From the NCBI RefSeq assembly GCF_028640845.1, contig NC_080539.1, positions 179,317,459 through 179,381,458 of the forward strand: a stretch of DNA of 64,000 bases. Direction: 5' to 3'. The DNA comes from Ahaetulla prasina (Eukaryota; Chordata; Lepidosauria; Squamata; Colubridae). Positions 35,400 to 47,094 of this stretch are shown here, piece by piece. Each line of letters begins with the position of its first letter. Within the stretch, counting starts at the first letter, position 1. The notes beneath the pieces are model-generated. The model was not told where the DNA came from, searched no databases, and worked only from the letters and a program-made list of their open reading frames with translations. The translations under genes and the position numbers were made by a program.

Positions 35400-36265
35400 G
35401 GGGGGCAAAGGACTCAAAAAGCCCCCATAGACGGTCTATAGACGTCCTCTAGATGGTAACGAGGGCATCCCCTGGACCCGTGGACAGCCTTCAAGATGAC
35501 AGAGAAGGCGACCGTCGGGCCTCTTCGTGGCCGCTAAGCCAGGCCTCCAGCTGGAATAGGCCACTCACCCGCCGGGTTTGCTGGGTCATGCCACAGTTCA
35601 CCAGACCCAGTCAACCACCAACAGGCTAGGCCCTGGCCAAGCCGGTCCAGCCAGGCCGCCGCCACCGCCGCCACCGACACCGACACTGCCGCTGCCGGGG
35701 AGAAAGAGCCTCCAGGCCAGGCCGTCGCCGCCACCGAAGAACTCGGCCGCCGCCGCCACTGTTGGATAAGGCCAGGCTGCTCACACCACCGGCACCGCAG
35801 ACGAGGGGGGGACAAAGGGGAGAGAGGCTCTAGGCCCCTCCCGAAGCAGGGCCAAGCCAGGCCGCCGACTAACGCCGCCGGAAAGCCGCCGGAAAAAACC
35901 GGCCGCCACCGCCACCGCCGCCGCCGCCGCTGGAAAAGCCGGGCCACTGCCACCCAGCCAGGCCGCTGCCGCCCGGCCTGGAGAAGGTCGGACCGCTGCC
36001 GCTGCCGCTGCTGGAAAAGGCCCGGCCGCTGGAAAAGGCCAGGCCGCCGCCGCCGCCACCGCCGCCGCCATCGTCGGCCGCACCGCCGGAGGGAGAGCGC
36101 TCCGGGACTCCTCCCAAGGGAACCCGGAGACGCCCCGCCTCAGTTTGCCCATCCTCCGACTCACCGGACTCTCACCTACCCGGGCGGGGGGTCCAAGCTG
36201 TCAAAAAGACCCCCCCCCACCCGGTCGGGCCCGAAATAGGCCCGTCGCCGCATCAGCTGTTCAGC
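35400..36265 (-). repeat. GC-rich (GCC)n-like 5' UTR of L2 copy A
   Basis: Dense GCC/CCG trinucleotides with repeated GGAAAAGGCCAGGCCGCCGC words. Long frames rich in Ala, Gly or Pro here come from base composition. Copy B has no comparable region. Confidence 0.8.
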
Positions 36266-36270
36266 GGTGC

Positions 36271-36293
36271 GGCCGCCATCTTGGACATGCGCG
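36271..36293 (-). promoter_or_regulatory. YY1-like site and partial NRF1-like site at L2 copy A 5' end
   Basis: On the minus strand CCAAGATGGCGGCC (36284-36271) matches the YY1 core AAGATGGCGGC. It is preceded by CGCGCATG, a partial NRF1 motif. It lies at the 5' edge of the element, where human L1 also has a YY1 site that places its start of transcription. Function here is inference. Confidence 0.65.
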
Positions 36294-36300
36294 GTAGGTT

Positions 36301-36640
36301 ATTGGACATTCTTCTTCTTGTGTCATATCCATCATCGGATGTTGACAATCATGTTGGCAATCCTATTTTTGATAACAACCGTATGAAAAAGTGCTGCAGA
36401 GTTTTGTCCAAACCAGACCCTTAGGTTTTGAAGCCATGATGTTCTTCTTCTCCCTAGACCTCATTTGCCTTCAAAAGAGGATTAAGTGAAGGATGCTGTA
36501 TTTTTCTGGGTGTCACATCACATGTCCAAAATATTCTAACTTTTGCTTTTTAATGGCTTTGATTATTTCCCTTTGCGTTCCCAGGCAGCTTACTAATTTG
36601 TAGACCATTCATTTAAAATTAAGGCAACTACTATTTAGAG
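36301..36640 (-). mobile_element. BovB/RTE-type LINE fragment
   Basis: The minus strand encodes, with stops, IIKAIKKQKLEYFGHVM, then RREKKNIMASKPKGLVWTKL and NRIANMIVNIR. This is the C-terminal end of a BovB/RTE ORF (the LxYFGHVMR motif and the RRR..SWLRNLR motif are diagnostic). It touches the 5' end of L2 copy A, so it may be the sequence into which that L2 inserted. Confidence 0.75.
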
Positions 36641-37088
36641 CTAGATGCTCTACTAAAACTTATTTGTAATATATATGATTTGTATACAGATTTAGAACCC
36701 TCCATTTCTTCCAAATACATGCTTCATATTTTTCTGAAAAGATGCCCTTTTGCATACTGACCCCTTGTGGTCAGTAAGTCATGAGCTATTGTCATTGCCA
36801 CTGGATTTGCAATGCCAACTAATTGAGCCAGGTGAATCCATTTCAGTTGTCCCACATTCAAGCTATAAAGACAACAACACACACCATCCTCACTGAGGCA
36901 GAAAGGGCTCAGATGTCAGGAATGCACATTGATGTAGCCTCCTAAAAAAGCCCAAAGATTTCCAACCAATCTCAAATCTGAAGTCAGACTGATATAGTCT
37001 AAGATAATGGGTTTGTCCTGAGAATTTCTGAAATCACCCAGCTACCAGCTTTTCAAGAATCTTGACTCAATCCATCATCTTTTTAATT
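36641..37088. other. Unique sequence
   Basis: No gene or named repeat recognised. Confidence 0.4.
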
Positions 37089-37574
37089 CAAATCAAATCA
37101 TATACCTTCACATCCTGGACATAAACTGTTTCAACTCCTACCCTCAAAATGACGCTATAGAGCACTGCACACCAGTGCACAAATGACGCTATAGAGCACT
37201 GCACAACTAGACATAAGAACAGTTTTTTCCCAAGCGCCATCACTTTGCTAAACAAATAATTCCCTCAACACTGTCAAACTATTTACTAAATCTGCACTAC
37301 TATTAATCTTCTCATCGTTCCCATCACCCATCTCCTTCCACTTATGACTGTATGACTGTAAGTTTGTTGCTTGTATCTATACGATTTATATTGATATATT
37401 GATTTATATTGATATTGATTGTTTCCTGATTGCTTATTTGTAGCCTATATCTATCATTAAGTGTTATAAGTGTTGTACCTTGATGAAGGTATTTTTTCTT
37501 TTATGTACACTTGAGAGCATATGCACCAAGACAAGTTCCTTGTGTGTCCAATCACACTTGGCCAATAAAAATTT
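37089..37574 (+). mobile_element. CR1/L3-like LINE 3' end, plus strand
   Basis: Same unit as 26897-27330 in opposite orientation: CTGTCAAACTATTTACTAAA, ACCTTGATGAAGGTA and GTGTGTCCAATCACACTTGGCCAATAAAAA before the pentanucleotide tail. A 33-bp segment AAATGACGCTATAGAGCACTGCAC... is duplicated in tandem at 37147-37206. Confidence 0.75.
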
Positions 37575-37640
37575 TTATTCTATTCTATTCTATTCTATTC
37601 TATTCTATTCTATTCTATTCTATTCTATTCTATTCTATAA
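37575..37640. repeat. (ATTCT)n microsatellite
   Basis: About 12 units of ATTCT, the reverse complement of the 26815 repeat, as the tail of the plus-strand LINE. Confidence 0.97.
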
Positions 37641-38006
37641 CATAATGAATTACAAAATATGCAGTAACTATATTCCATACACATATACCCCCATAAAAGC
37701 AGAAAGCCTAATACTGAACCTGTCTTAGGTAGGTCTATGAAAATAAGAAATGATGCGCTACTCCATTTTATTAATATATTTTATGTGTTTTAGGTTTCTA
37801 ATTGTGTCCCTGTCTGCTTTTGATCTCATTAGTCATACTGAACACCATTCTTGGTAAAAAGGCAATAAATAAATAAGCAAATTAAAAAAAAAAATAAGTT
37901 CATGAAACACAGTATGATGAATTAGTGAATTCTTATTGACTATTTGTTCAATAAACAAATATGGTACTTTTTCTTCTTTTTGTCTGTATACATTAGAGAC
38001 TTTGCC

Positions 38007-38007
<1 letters not shown>

Positions 38008-38066
<59 letters not shown>

Positions 38067-38094
38067 GGAGAGAGAGAGAGAGAGGGAGAGGGGG

Positions 38095-38166
<72 letters not shown>

Positions 38167-38171
38167 GCGAG

Positions 38172-38218
<47 letters not shown>
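38008..38218. repeat. Compound microsatellite (AG)n-(GAAA)n-(TA)n
   Basis: About 90 bp of AG-rich units, then about 65 bp of GAAA units, then about 44 bp of pure TA. The TA block directly abuts the 3' tail of the following SINE. Frames rich in Glu/Arg/Lys or Tyr/Ile here are artefacts. Confidence 0.97.
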
Positions 38219-38222
<4 letters not shown>

Positions 38223-38460
38223 GCCCTTCTCCGAAGACTCAGGGTGGCTTACAGTATGTAAGGCAATAGTCTCATTCTATTTTTATATTTACAAAGTCAA
38301 CTTATTGCCCCCCCAACAATCTGGGTCCTCATTTTACCTACCTTATAAAGGATGGAAGGCTGAGTCAACCTTGGGCCTGGTGGGATTCGAGCCTGCAGTA
38401 ATTGCAGGCTGCTGTGTTTTAATAACAGGCTATCTTACAGCCTGAGCCACCACGGCCCTT
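38219..38460 (-). repeat. tRNA-derived SINE with L2-like 3' tail
   Basis: Second copy of the 1434-1707 family. Minus strand: GGTGGCTCAGGCTGTAAGA (A box), GGCTCGAATCCCACC (B box), GGTTGACTCAGCCTTCC core and CACCCTGAGTCTTCGGAGAA tail with the GGGCGG stem arm. Confidence 0.85.
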
Positions 38461-39474
38461 ACCATATTGAGGCTGTCTTTCTTCAATTAATAAGGAAATG
38501 TCCCAATAACTTTGCTATACCCATATATATCACAAATATCTGTCCACAGTATAAAAACAGATTTTTCCATTCATATATTATTCTGTGAAGTCAAATATTC
38601 TCTTCTGCATTTCATTCTTCCTTCAAAAATTCATTTAATTAGGATAATTTCTAATGCTAACTGAGCCATATACATTTGGCTGCAGTTTTTATTTATTAGA
38701 TTGAAATTAAAATAGCATGTACAAAATAAAACAATTAAATTAAGTAATTTTTAATTTAAATTATTTTAATAAACTGGCAAGCACATGAGCTCAACCAATG
38801 CATATCAGTGCAACAAATTAAGGACCAAATAGGTAAGATCTGAATCAGATCAGATACATTATAAAAACAGTTCAATGGAAAAGAGTTTTAATTTATTAAA
38901 GTTTTAACTATGCGACACGGAAATGTAATCATAACACTGATATAAGGGAGAAATGATGTCAGTATAGGACTAATTCATGACTCTTGTTCCTGCTTTAAAG
39001 AAAATCTTTTTTCCCCCTTCTGCTTCCCCTGTTTCAGCAAACAAGAAGCAGAACTGTAGAATTAGGTAATGCAGGCATTAATATCAATCACCAGTAAGCC
39101 AGCAGTTGGCTTTGGGTTCATGAGCTGCTATGAAGTCCCTACCTGCTCTCAGCACATCTGGACAAAATGTGCAATTGAATAGAAAAAGATATATGTGAGA
39201 CATTCAGATGATATCATAAAGGAAGTCATGTATCTATGAGAGAGAGAGAGAATGTGCAGAGCATATGAAAAAAAACATACAAATGTATGTTTGATGTCCA
39301 AAAGCACTTAAAGCCAACATTAGTTTTAGTAGCTTTTTGTAAGATTATTTTTCCAATAGTTAATCACTTAAGAATATTTATTACTAGAACAGGGCTTCTG
39401 GGGTTTATTAAAATGAAAGGAAAAACTGAGTAGCAAAGTCCCAAAAACAGAAAGAGTTGCTCATTTTACATCTC
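38461..39474. other. Unique AT-rich sequence
   Basis: No gene or named repeat recognised. Confidence 0.4.
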
Positions 39475-40295
39475 TGCTCTGCGAGGTGCACTGGTTGCCA
39501 GTTTGCTTCTGGATCCAATTCAAGGTCCTGGTTTTAGCCTTTAAAGCCCTTCATGGCATGAAACCAGGTTATCTGAAGGTTTACATCTCCTTAATTGCAT
39601 CAGCTTGCTCCACTACATCTGATATGCCACGGTACCATAATCTAGGGATGTACGTTGGTGGCAGGGATGAAATCTACTTACTTCACTACCAGTTCAGAAA
39701 TGTGTGTGAGCATCATGTGCATGCACCAACACTCTGCACATGCACAAACCCTTCTGCACATGTGCAGAGGGTAAAAAACAGGTTACTTCCTAGTTAAAAC
39801 CAAGAAGTAATGACAACTGGGTGGGTGGGCAGAGCCTCAAGCCGCCATCGCTACTAGTTCTCCAAACCATCAGCCATCATTGCTACCAGCTCGGCCGAAC
39901 CAGTCCAAACTGGGAGCATTTCAGGTCATTTCACCCCAGGTTGGTGAGACCCAGGTGACAGATCTTTTCTGCCATGGCACCCTCTTATGGAACCTTCTTT
40001 CACCCAAAATTAGAGTAGTTCTTCCCTCTTGATGTTCTTGAAGTCCCTCAAGATCTGGTTATATCATCAGGTCTAAGAGTCCCAGGGTACCAGAGATATT
40101 TCTAGTTCTTTCCACTACTGAGATAGATACACTCATTTACTCTTTGCCTGGGGTTTATAAGTTTTTTCTTTTAATAACAATATTTAGTTTTTAATATTGA
40201 TTTTTACATTTTTACAATGATTGTTTTACTGTATATATGTTCTTTTTTCTGATTATAGAGTTGTGAGATGGGCAGCCATACAATTTGATAAACAA
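39475..40295 (+). mobile_element. Old L2 fragment, plus strand, split by a hAT MITE
   Basis: Encodes LHWLPVCFWIQFKVLVLAFKALHG-like text (39486-39560), resumes after the MITE with FCHGTLLWNLLSPKI-like codons, and ends in a 3' UTR with GAGATGGGCAGCCATACAAT. Frames are broken. It meets the minus-strand old L2 that follows tail to tail. Confidence 0.75.
39662..39939. mobile_element. hAT-type MITE inside the old L2
   Basis: Termini CAGGGATGAAATCTA and GTCATTTCACCCCAG. Flanks GTTGGTGG (39654-39661) and GTTGGTGA (39940-39947) match at 7 of 8 bases. Removing it rejoins the L2 text. Confidence 0.83.
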
Positions 40296-41520
40296 TGGCT
40301 GTGCTGGTTGTAACTGATCCCCAAAGGCCTTCTGAAAGAGTTATGTTTTCAGCTACTTCTAGAAGGTCATTGTAGCCTTCTGTAGTCATTGACTTAGGGA
40401 GAAAGTTATTCCAGAAAGGGAAAAAAAAAGGAAAACTGAAACAGAGAATGCCTGCTGCTAAGCCCTCTTTTGCTTTACCATTTAGCAGACGCTCCCCAGT
40501 ACTTGAACCCCTATTGGTAGCCAGTTTAGTTCCTGCAGCAGAAGTGTAATCCAGCAATATCATGACTGACCCCTGAGCATGAATAGTCTTGCATTCTGGA
40601 TCAGCTGAAGTTTCCAGGTAGTTTTCAAGGGCAGTCCCATATTGAGTGAGTTACGGTAATCTAATCTAGAGATGAGAAGGACTATTGTCATCAGTGATCA
40701 CACTAAATGCCAGGTAAGGTGTCATCTGAAACACCGGTTGAAGTTATGCAAAACCTTACTGGCCAAAGTTCACCAGTTGCTCTTTGAGTAGCAGCTGTGA
40801 GTAGAGCAGTTTTCTCAGATTGTGAATCTGTTCTTTTCAGATGAATGCATCAAAAATCATCCAATCCCTGAATAAACAGTCAATCAGTCTTGCTTGGATT
40901 TTACCAACTCCAGACCTGAAAGACTCTACACATCAGATCATGACTTCCATGCATATCCCAAAGGGCTTAGGGTAGAGATGTATAATTGAGTATCACCTGC
41001 ATATTGATGATACCTCATCCCAAACCAACATATGACCTATTCCTGTGATTTTGTGTAGGTGTTAAACTAGACAGGGAAAAGGGCTGAACCCTGATGTATT
41101 CCATAATAAATGTCTCTCCATCACAACCCATCTCAGCTGCCCAATCGGGTGTTCCCATGGTATGACCATATCCCAAGCTCTCAATCCTTGTATGTGGTTC
41201 AGAAAGATACTAAGAGATCCAGGACAAAGATAGCTATGCTACTGATACCTGAGTTCCACCATAGGTCATCCACAAAAAAGAGGTTTCCATCTCATATCCA
41301 GACTGTCAAAAGTCCAGGTAATCCCAATTTTCTAGAGTCCCCTTCAACTGCAGCTCCAATATTTTCTCAATAGCCGTTCCCCCCCAAAGGAAAGTTTGAG
41401 ATAGGACAGTAGTTGTTCAGTTCTGTTGGCATCAGGCCTATCCTCTTGAGGAATGGCAAACCACGGTCTTTTTGAAGCGAACAGTCTCTCCAAGCGGTAA
41501 CATTAAAAGTCAGCATTCCT
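40296..41520 (-). mobile_element. Old L2, minus strand
   Basis: Low-identity minus-strand match to copies A and B over the reverse transcriptase and C-terminal region. Landmarks in plus-strand reading are ATTCTGGATCAGCTGAAGTT, TAGAGATGAGAAGGAC, GGTAGAGATGTATAATTGAG, ATAGGACAGTAGTTGTTCAG and CTTGAGGAATGGCAAACCAC, all in the same order as in copy B. No intact frame remains. Confidence 0.7.
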
Positions 41521-41600
41521 TTCCAGAAGCACCTTTTCCTATTCTGTTATTTCTTTCATTATTATCAACAGTAACACAATCCCTTCAGTTCACTGGTAAC

Positions 41601-42000
41601 TACCGTATATACTCGAGTATAAGCCGAGTTTTTCAGCACGTTTTTTGTGCTGAAAAACGTCCCCTCGGCTTATACTCGGGTCTATACGGCTTATACTCGA
41701 GGTTTTTTTTTTTTTTTAAGCCCCTCGGCTTATACTCGAGTATATACGGCTTATACTCGAGTTTTTTTTTCTTCTTTTTTTCACATTTTACCGGACGGAA
41801 GCCCTGCCGGTGCAGTGAGAGGGCGGGGCGGGGGAGCCGCCAGCCTTCTCAGCTGAGGGAGGGAGGCTTTCCCCAACCGGTAGGTGCCTCATTTCCCACC
41901 CTCGGCTTATACTCGAGTCCCCAGTTTACCCCAGTTTTTGGGGTAAAATTGGGGACCTCGGCTTATACTCGGATCGGCTTATATTCGAGTATATACGGTA
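41601..42000. mobile_element. MITE with TA flanks built on a repeated terminal motif
   Basis: Ends TACCGTATATACTCGAGTAT and ATTCGAGTATATACGGTA form a terminal inverted repeat flanked by TA, consistent with a Tc1/mariner-like target. The word CGGCTTATACTCGAG or a close variant occurs about eight times in both orientations inside the element. The middle is GC-rich and unrelated. The superfamily is not certain. Confidence 0.75.
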
Positions 42001-43792
42001 TTTATCTTCCAACATGTAATAGTCAAGTCTCCACTACACAGTAGTTTCTTACATAAAGGCCTTGGCAGACAAGATATTTTTTTTTCTATTGTGAATATTT
42101 CCTAGCATTTTAGGCCAATTGGTATTTAGAAATTTGAATAGCAATAGCACTTTGACTTATATTCCACAGCCCCCTCTAAGTGGTTTACAGAGTCAGTGTA
42201 TAGTAATAGTAATGTCTCACTATTCATAAAATCACAGTCATAGCGGCTTGATTAGAAAAAAAAAGTTAAATAGGGCTTGAATCTCTTTATTTTTCCTTAG
42301 ATAGATTAGCGATACAACTTTTCTCTGCTAATATGTTCATCTACATCAGAATAAATTCATACGCATTAACCATCTCTCGTGTCCCTTAGATTTAAGATAA
42401 AAAGCACACTGATATATCTAGGGGTGTTTAAAAGCTATTTCAGCATATATACAAGAGGCAATCTAATTCACAGCCAACACCTGAAATCAATACAGTCTAG
42501 AAATTGTGTAGAACAATATAGTTAGAGTCAACCAAATAATACAAAAACTGGTTCAGCTCAAATCCATACTACAGTCACTGGACTGTATTTATATTTCACA
42601 CTAGCCACTGACAAAGAGTCTGATGGGGGGTGGGGGCGGGCAAAAGCAACTCTCCTAATTTTATTTATGTATTTTCTGTGCCAAGAAGAGACTTCCTGCT
42701 ATTAGCTATGGTGCATGGATGGAGGGTCAGGGTGGTCAAGGCAATAGGAAATCTGTAAGTAATGCATTAACATTCCCCACCTGGTCCTACAAGAGCAAAG
42801 ATGTGAGACTTTGGAACATTAAAATCAAATCACAGAGGCTGACATAACACAATGAAGCCTTGCCCTCGCCTTCAAACACCCACCCACCCACCCACCAACC
42901 CTACACACACTGACAGATTGCCATTTAACTAGCAAGCATGGAGAAAGTGTTCCTGTTCACAGTCACCAATGAGGGACAAGGTTAACATTTTAAGTGATGG
43001 AATACAGTGTATATATTTCCCCATGCCACAGAACTAGGACTCCAACACCACCTTTCAGAACACTTAATTTCAATGATGGAAGACGTTGTGCGTACTTTTC
43101 AGGCTGCGAACTCTTGACAGCTTCTCAGATTAATACACCAGAGAGATTTGCTTTCCCTTAGCCTTCTCCTTAGCCACCTGAAGGGAAGCAAAACCAGACA
43201 TTCAGAAATGATGGAAAGGAGGAAGTACATTTTTGTTGCCAAGTTGCCTTTTTTTTTTCAAGGAATGTATTAGCAACCATCTGCTCTGCTTATCCGTATA
43301 GCGGTAGCCACCATATTCTTGCAAAAATAGAAATCATTATCTCCTTGAGGATACAACATTATTTACTCAAACAAATGCTGATTATTTTTAGCTCTTAGGG
43401 AAATGTTTTCGGAAAATCCAGTCCCTAATTAAAAAGCAATTAGCAAAGTGAACAGAGGAATAATTTTAAAAGACACTGTAATAGTTACATCTTCTTCAAT
43501 GTGTATACCTATGGGTACAGGGTAGATGCTGCAGACAAAAATGTGTTTGCATCACTCAGTGCTCTGGTTTGAAAAGAATGCATAACAGAAGTAAACAAGG
43601 CTGATGGATAATTATCCCAAAACGCATCAGAAATGGCCAAGTATCCTGTTTGCATGATTGTCTCAAGCTTTTATTTAATATTGGCAGGAACAATTTATGC
43701 TATATTTAGTTTTGCTTTGTCTTTCTCTTTTTGTGCCATCCAAAATAAGCAATACCAAGAAGAAGGTAATATGAATCATAAGTGGCATAGGA
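42001..43792. other. Mostly unique sequence with one SINE scrap
   Basis: At 42138-42205 a minus-strand piece (AATAGCAATAGCACTTTGAC, CCCCCTCTAAGTGGTTTACAG) matches the 3' part of the SINE at 5092-5313. A short (CCCA)n run lies near 42880-42898. The rest is unrecognised. Confidence 0.5.
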
Positions 43793-44017
43793 CAGGGGTC
43801 CCCAACTGCTGGGCTGCAGGCTGCAGCCCACTACCAGGCTGTGAGCTGTTCAGAACTGTCCATCTAAAGCAGTGGGCAAGCATGCATGCATCTCCACTTA
43901 CACGAGCAGGGGGTGAATGTGGATGCTCCTTTTGTGCACATGTGCACTCTTGCCCGCCGCTCACATGTAACCATTCCCCGAAAGGTTCCCCCAAGCCGGA
44001 AAGGTTGGGGAACTCTG
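43793..44017. mobile_element. hAT-type MITE with perfect 8-bp target duplication
   Basis: Termini CAGGGGTCCCCAAC and GTTGGGGAACTCTG. The octamer GCATAGGA flanks it on both sides (43785-43792 and 44018-44025). The body contains CGCTCACATG and AAGGTTCCCCC words. Confidence 0.93.
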
Positions 44018-44025
44018 GCATAGGA

Positions 44026-46735
44026 AGCTTCACCAAATCACAAGTTAAGAACACCTATGTAAAGCCCGTTTCACTCATCCCATTGCTATGCCTATTGCAG
44101 AGATCAAGGCTAGCTTTGTACATCTAGAAAATTATAAAATGTACTATTGATCCAATACCTACAGATTATTAAACTTAGCATAAATATATGGAAGGAATGC
44201 AGCTTTGAATACTATATATACTAGGTCAAGACAAGTGTTTTGATCTAAAGGGTGCTTTTTAAAAACATTTCATCCTCTGAAGATTGCAGCACACACATCG
44301 GAACAATGGCATTGTTTGATACTGGTCGGAGTTGATTTGGAACAATTTGTAAAGGTGCAAATGAGGTGCAAATGTCTTAATCTTCACTAAAACTCATGGG
44401 GTGAACATTCAATTGGAAATTGAACATTTTGCTGGCAAATTTCAACAGGGTGATGATCTCAAGATTTTGTTAGGTATCCATCTTTATTTTACAAACACTG
44501 AACACTCAACCTGCGTATAAAAGCTTTGGAGCTTTCTAGTGGATGCCATTTTCTATTGTAGATACTTATTGTTTAAAATTGTATTTATTCATGTTCGTAT
44601 GAAATTATCATATCCCAGGATGATCACAAGGAAAAGCATTCTCAAAAGTAGTGATAAATAGTATTCAATCTGAGCTTTTTAGTGGAATGGTGGGAAAAAG
44701 AATATTAGCCTTGTCTGCAGGGAAGAATGTCATCGCTGATCACAAAAGCTTAGCTGCTCTCAAGAGCATTGCATAATAATAATTTACAGCGTTCTCTGAA
44801 TATCATCTTTTTTTATGATGACATGCAGATGGTTACATATGACACCTTGACTATAATGTCAAATACCTTAATTCATCTGCCATCCACATCTATGCTAACC
44901 ATTTAGTGCCACTGCTGCAGGAGAATTTGCCACTTGAACACAGCACATCTAACAGTCCACATTCCTCCCAACTATCTGGGGAAGAGTAAGTAGTTGCTGT
45001 TAATGGGCTAATCCAGTCTTCCCTTCCTGAGTCATCGAAGAGACTACAAATCCATGATTGACGGATGTAATGGCTAGAACAGATTACTATTACAGGTCAA
45101 AATATCTAGAAAGATCCAGATTAAAGAAGACTTAACTGACAAATCATGGGAGTTTGTATATTTCAATCAACTCATATTTAAGTCCCAGTTCAGGCACTCA
45201 CATGTACAACAATAGTCCCCTAAAACTAAGTAAACTTTTGTTAAGATATTAGTGCCTTCAATACTCCACCAGTACTGTGTTACAGTTTAAAGATGTTCAG
45301 CATATACAGGACTGCACATTTAATAAGGGTAAAAGAGAAATTCTCTTCCAAGCTATGGTAGTGCAGCCTCCTGGGCTCTTCTAGAAGTTGGCCTGGTACG
45401 TTTGCTACCGGACTGATGAATGACACACTCTCCCACCAGCCATTATTGGATAAATCTATTTACACAGAAAATATTGACCTGGACCAGTGAAGTGGGACTG
45501 GAAACAGGAAACTAGCAGGCCCCAAAGGTAGAAATGCATTTCCAGCCAAGAGTGTTAGCAACTCAAGCTCATAAACAACAGCACTATCATTAATTACTCA
45601 GACAGGGGCAGCCACAAATACAGCCAGAAGATTCAAAAGCCAACTGGAAAGAGTTTCGCTTGTTGATGAGTTGAGAGGAGGGGAGGAAAGTGGGCAGTTT
45701 CAGGTCACCACCCATAACATGAGCCAGTTCATGGGTTGAAAAGGCTAATTTGCACATGGACAGAAGCAAAAGGAAAGCATAAATCCTGGATGGGAAAGGG
45801 GGGGAAGATTGTCTCTCAGCATGGGAGTAATCACTGCAATTTCCAGACACAGAAGGTAAGGCACATCACCCTACTGGTAATTAATTAAGGGAATAGAATG
45901 AAATAGAATTTTGGGTTGATCAAATGGTGCTTTCACATATGAGGGCAACAGAGAAGACAAGGGTGAAGCTGTGCGTGGATGCACCGAATACAGGGTGGGA
46001 GGGGGAATTTTAACACCATTTCCCCTTGGTACAGGCAAACATCCCCAGCCATAAAGACACAGCCTAAAGTCAATTCTCCAATAGAATTCACAGTGGGCTA
46101 TTGAATTGTATTATTATTGAATCGTTTTATTTATTATTTCATTTTATTTACTTATATTTATAATCAAATTTATTACTTAAATATTGAACCAGGGACCCAT
46201 AAAAAACAGACATGGCTGGTTAGTTCAAATCATTATTGTTTGTAGCAACTATGGTTTTCTGTCTCACAATTTTACATTTCTTAGTCTCCTTCTCTGCTGT
46301 CCATGTTATTTTTTGCCAGGAACACAACATTTATTGGTTCAAATCATAGGAAACATTTCTCCCAAGTTTCCTATTGCTCTCTTTGAATCTAATAATATGT
46401 AATATAATACAATTATATAAGCTTCCTGGTTTTTTCATGCGGCAAATATAATGTAGACATTCCTTCTTTTGTCCTTTTCCAAGACTTCCTATTCCTTGGC
46501 TGATCTGAGCAATTTATTGAAATTATAGATATTATTATCAACATTACAGAAAACAAAATCTCAATTCATTGTATAGGAATACATATAGAACTTCTGCAAT
46601 TCATACAGAACTACATATAGAACTTCTGCAACTCAAGGTCATTTCTTGCAAATGTAAGAATATCAGTATCCCATCACAATATGCACATTTCAAAGTGGTA
46701 ATATTGTAGTAGGTAAGCTTTATATTAGAGAAGGT
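44026..46735. other. Unique sequence
   Basis: About 2.7 kb with no gene or named repeat recognised. A 32-bp partial duplication of ACATATAGAACTTCTGCAA lies near 46579-46632. Confidence 0.4.
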
Positions 46736-47094
46736 AAAAGGTAAAGGTTCTCCTTGCATATACGTGCTAGTCGTTCCCGACTCTAGGGGGTGGTGCTCAT
46801 CTCCGTTTCAAAGCCGAAGAGCCAGTGCTGTCCAAATACAACTCTGTGGTCATGTGGCCGGCATGATTCAAGGCCAAAGGTACCAGGAACACTGTTACCT
46901 TTCCACCAAAGGTGGTCTCTATTTTTTCTACTTGCATTTTTTATGTGCTTTTGAACTGCTAGGTTGGCAGAAGCTGGGACAAGTAATGGGAGCTCACCCC
47001 GTTACATGGCAGCACTAGGGATTCAAACCGCTGAACTGCCGACCTTTTGATCGATAAGTTCAGCATCTTAGCCCCCGAGCCACCGCATCCCTTA
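46736..47094 (-). repeat. Sauria-type SINE, minus strand
   Basis: Reads in reverse: GGTAAAGGTTCTCC and CGTGCTAGTCGTTCCCGACTCT (BovB-like tail), CATGTGGCCGGCATGA, ACCAAAGGTGGTCTCT, then GGATTCAAACCGCTGAAC (B box) and TTAGCCCCCGAGCCACCGC (A box). Confidence 0.87.

Larger units (their letters stand above)
31453..36300 (-). mobile_element. L2 LINE copy A, near full length
   Basis: About 4.85 kb on the minus strand. It has a GC-rich 5' UTR (36300 to about 34965), an ORF start shared with copy B, endonuclease (about 34460-33370), reverse transcriptase (33180-31990), C-terminal domain and a 3' UTR with the CCGCCCT..AGGGCGG hairpin and (AAAT)n tail. A TTCTTCTT octamer at 31445-31452 and again at 36309-36316 may be the target duplication, but these are low-complexity words. 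Scattered indels break the ORF, so this copy is not active, yet it keeps high similarity to the other copies. Confidence 0.9.

Noticed and set aside
35534..36164. Several long Ala/Gly/Pro-rich frames on both strands
   Set aside because: They come from the (GCC)n-rich leader of L2 copy A. No domain, and not shared with copy B.
37936..38445. 169-codon frame with Glu/Arg, Lys and Tyr/Ile runs
   Set aside because: Translation of the compound microsatellite and the SINE tail.
41472..42044. 190-codon frame with repeated Leu-Gly-Leu-Tyr-Ser motifs
   Set aside because: Translation of the repeated terminal word of a MITE.
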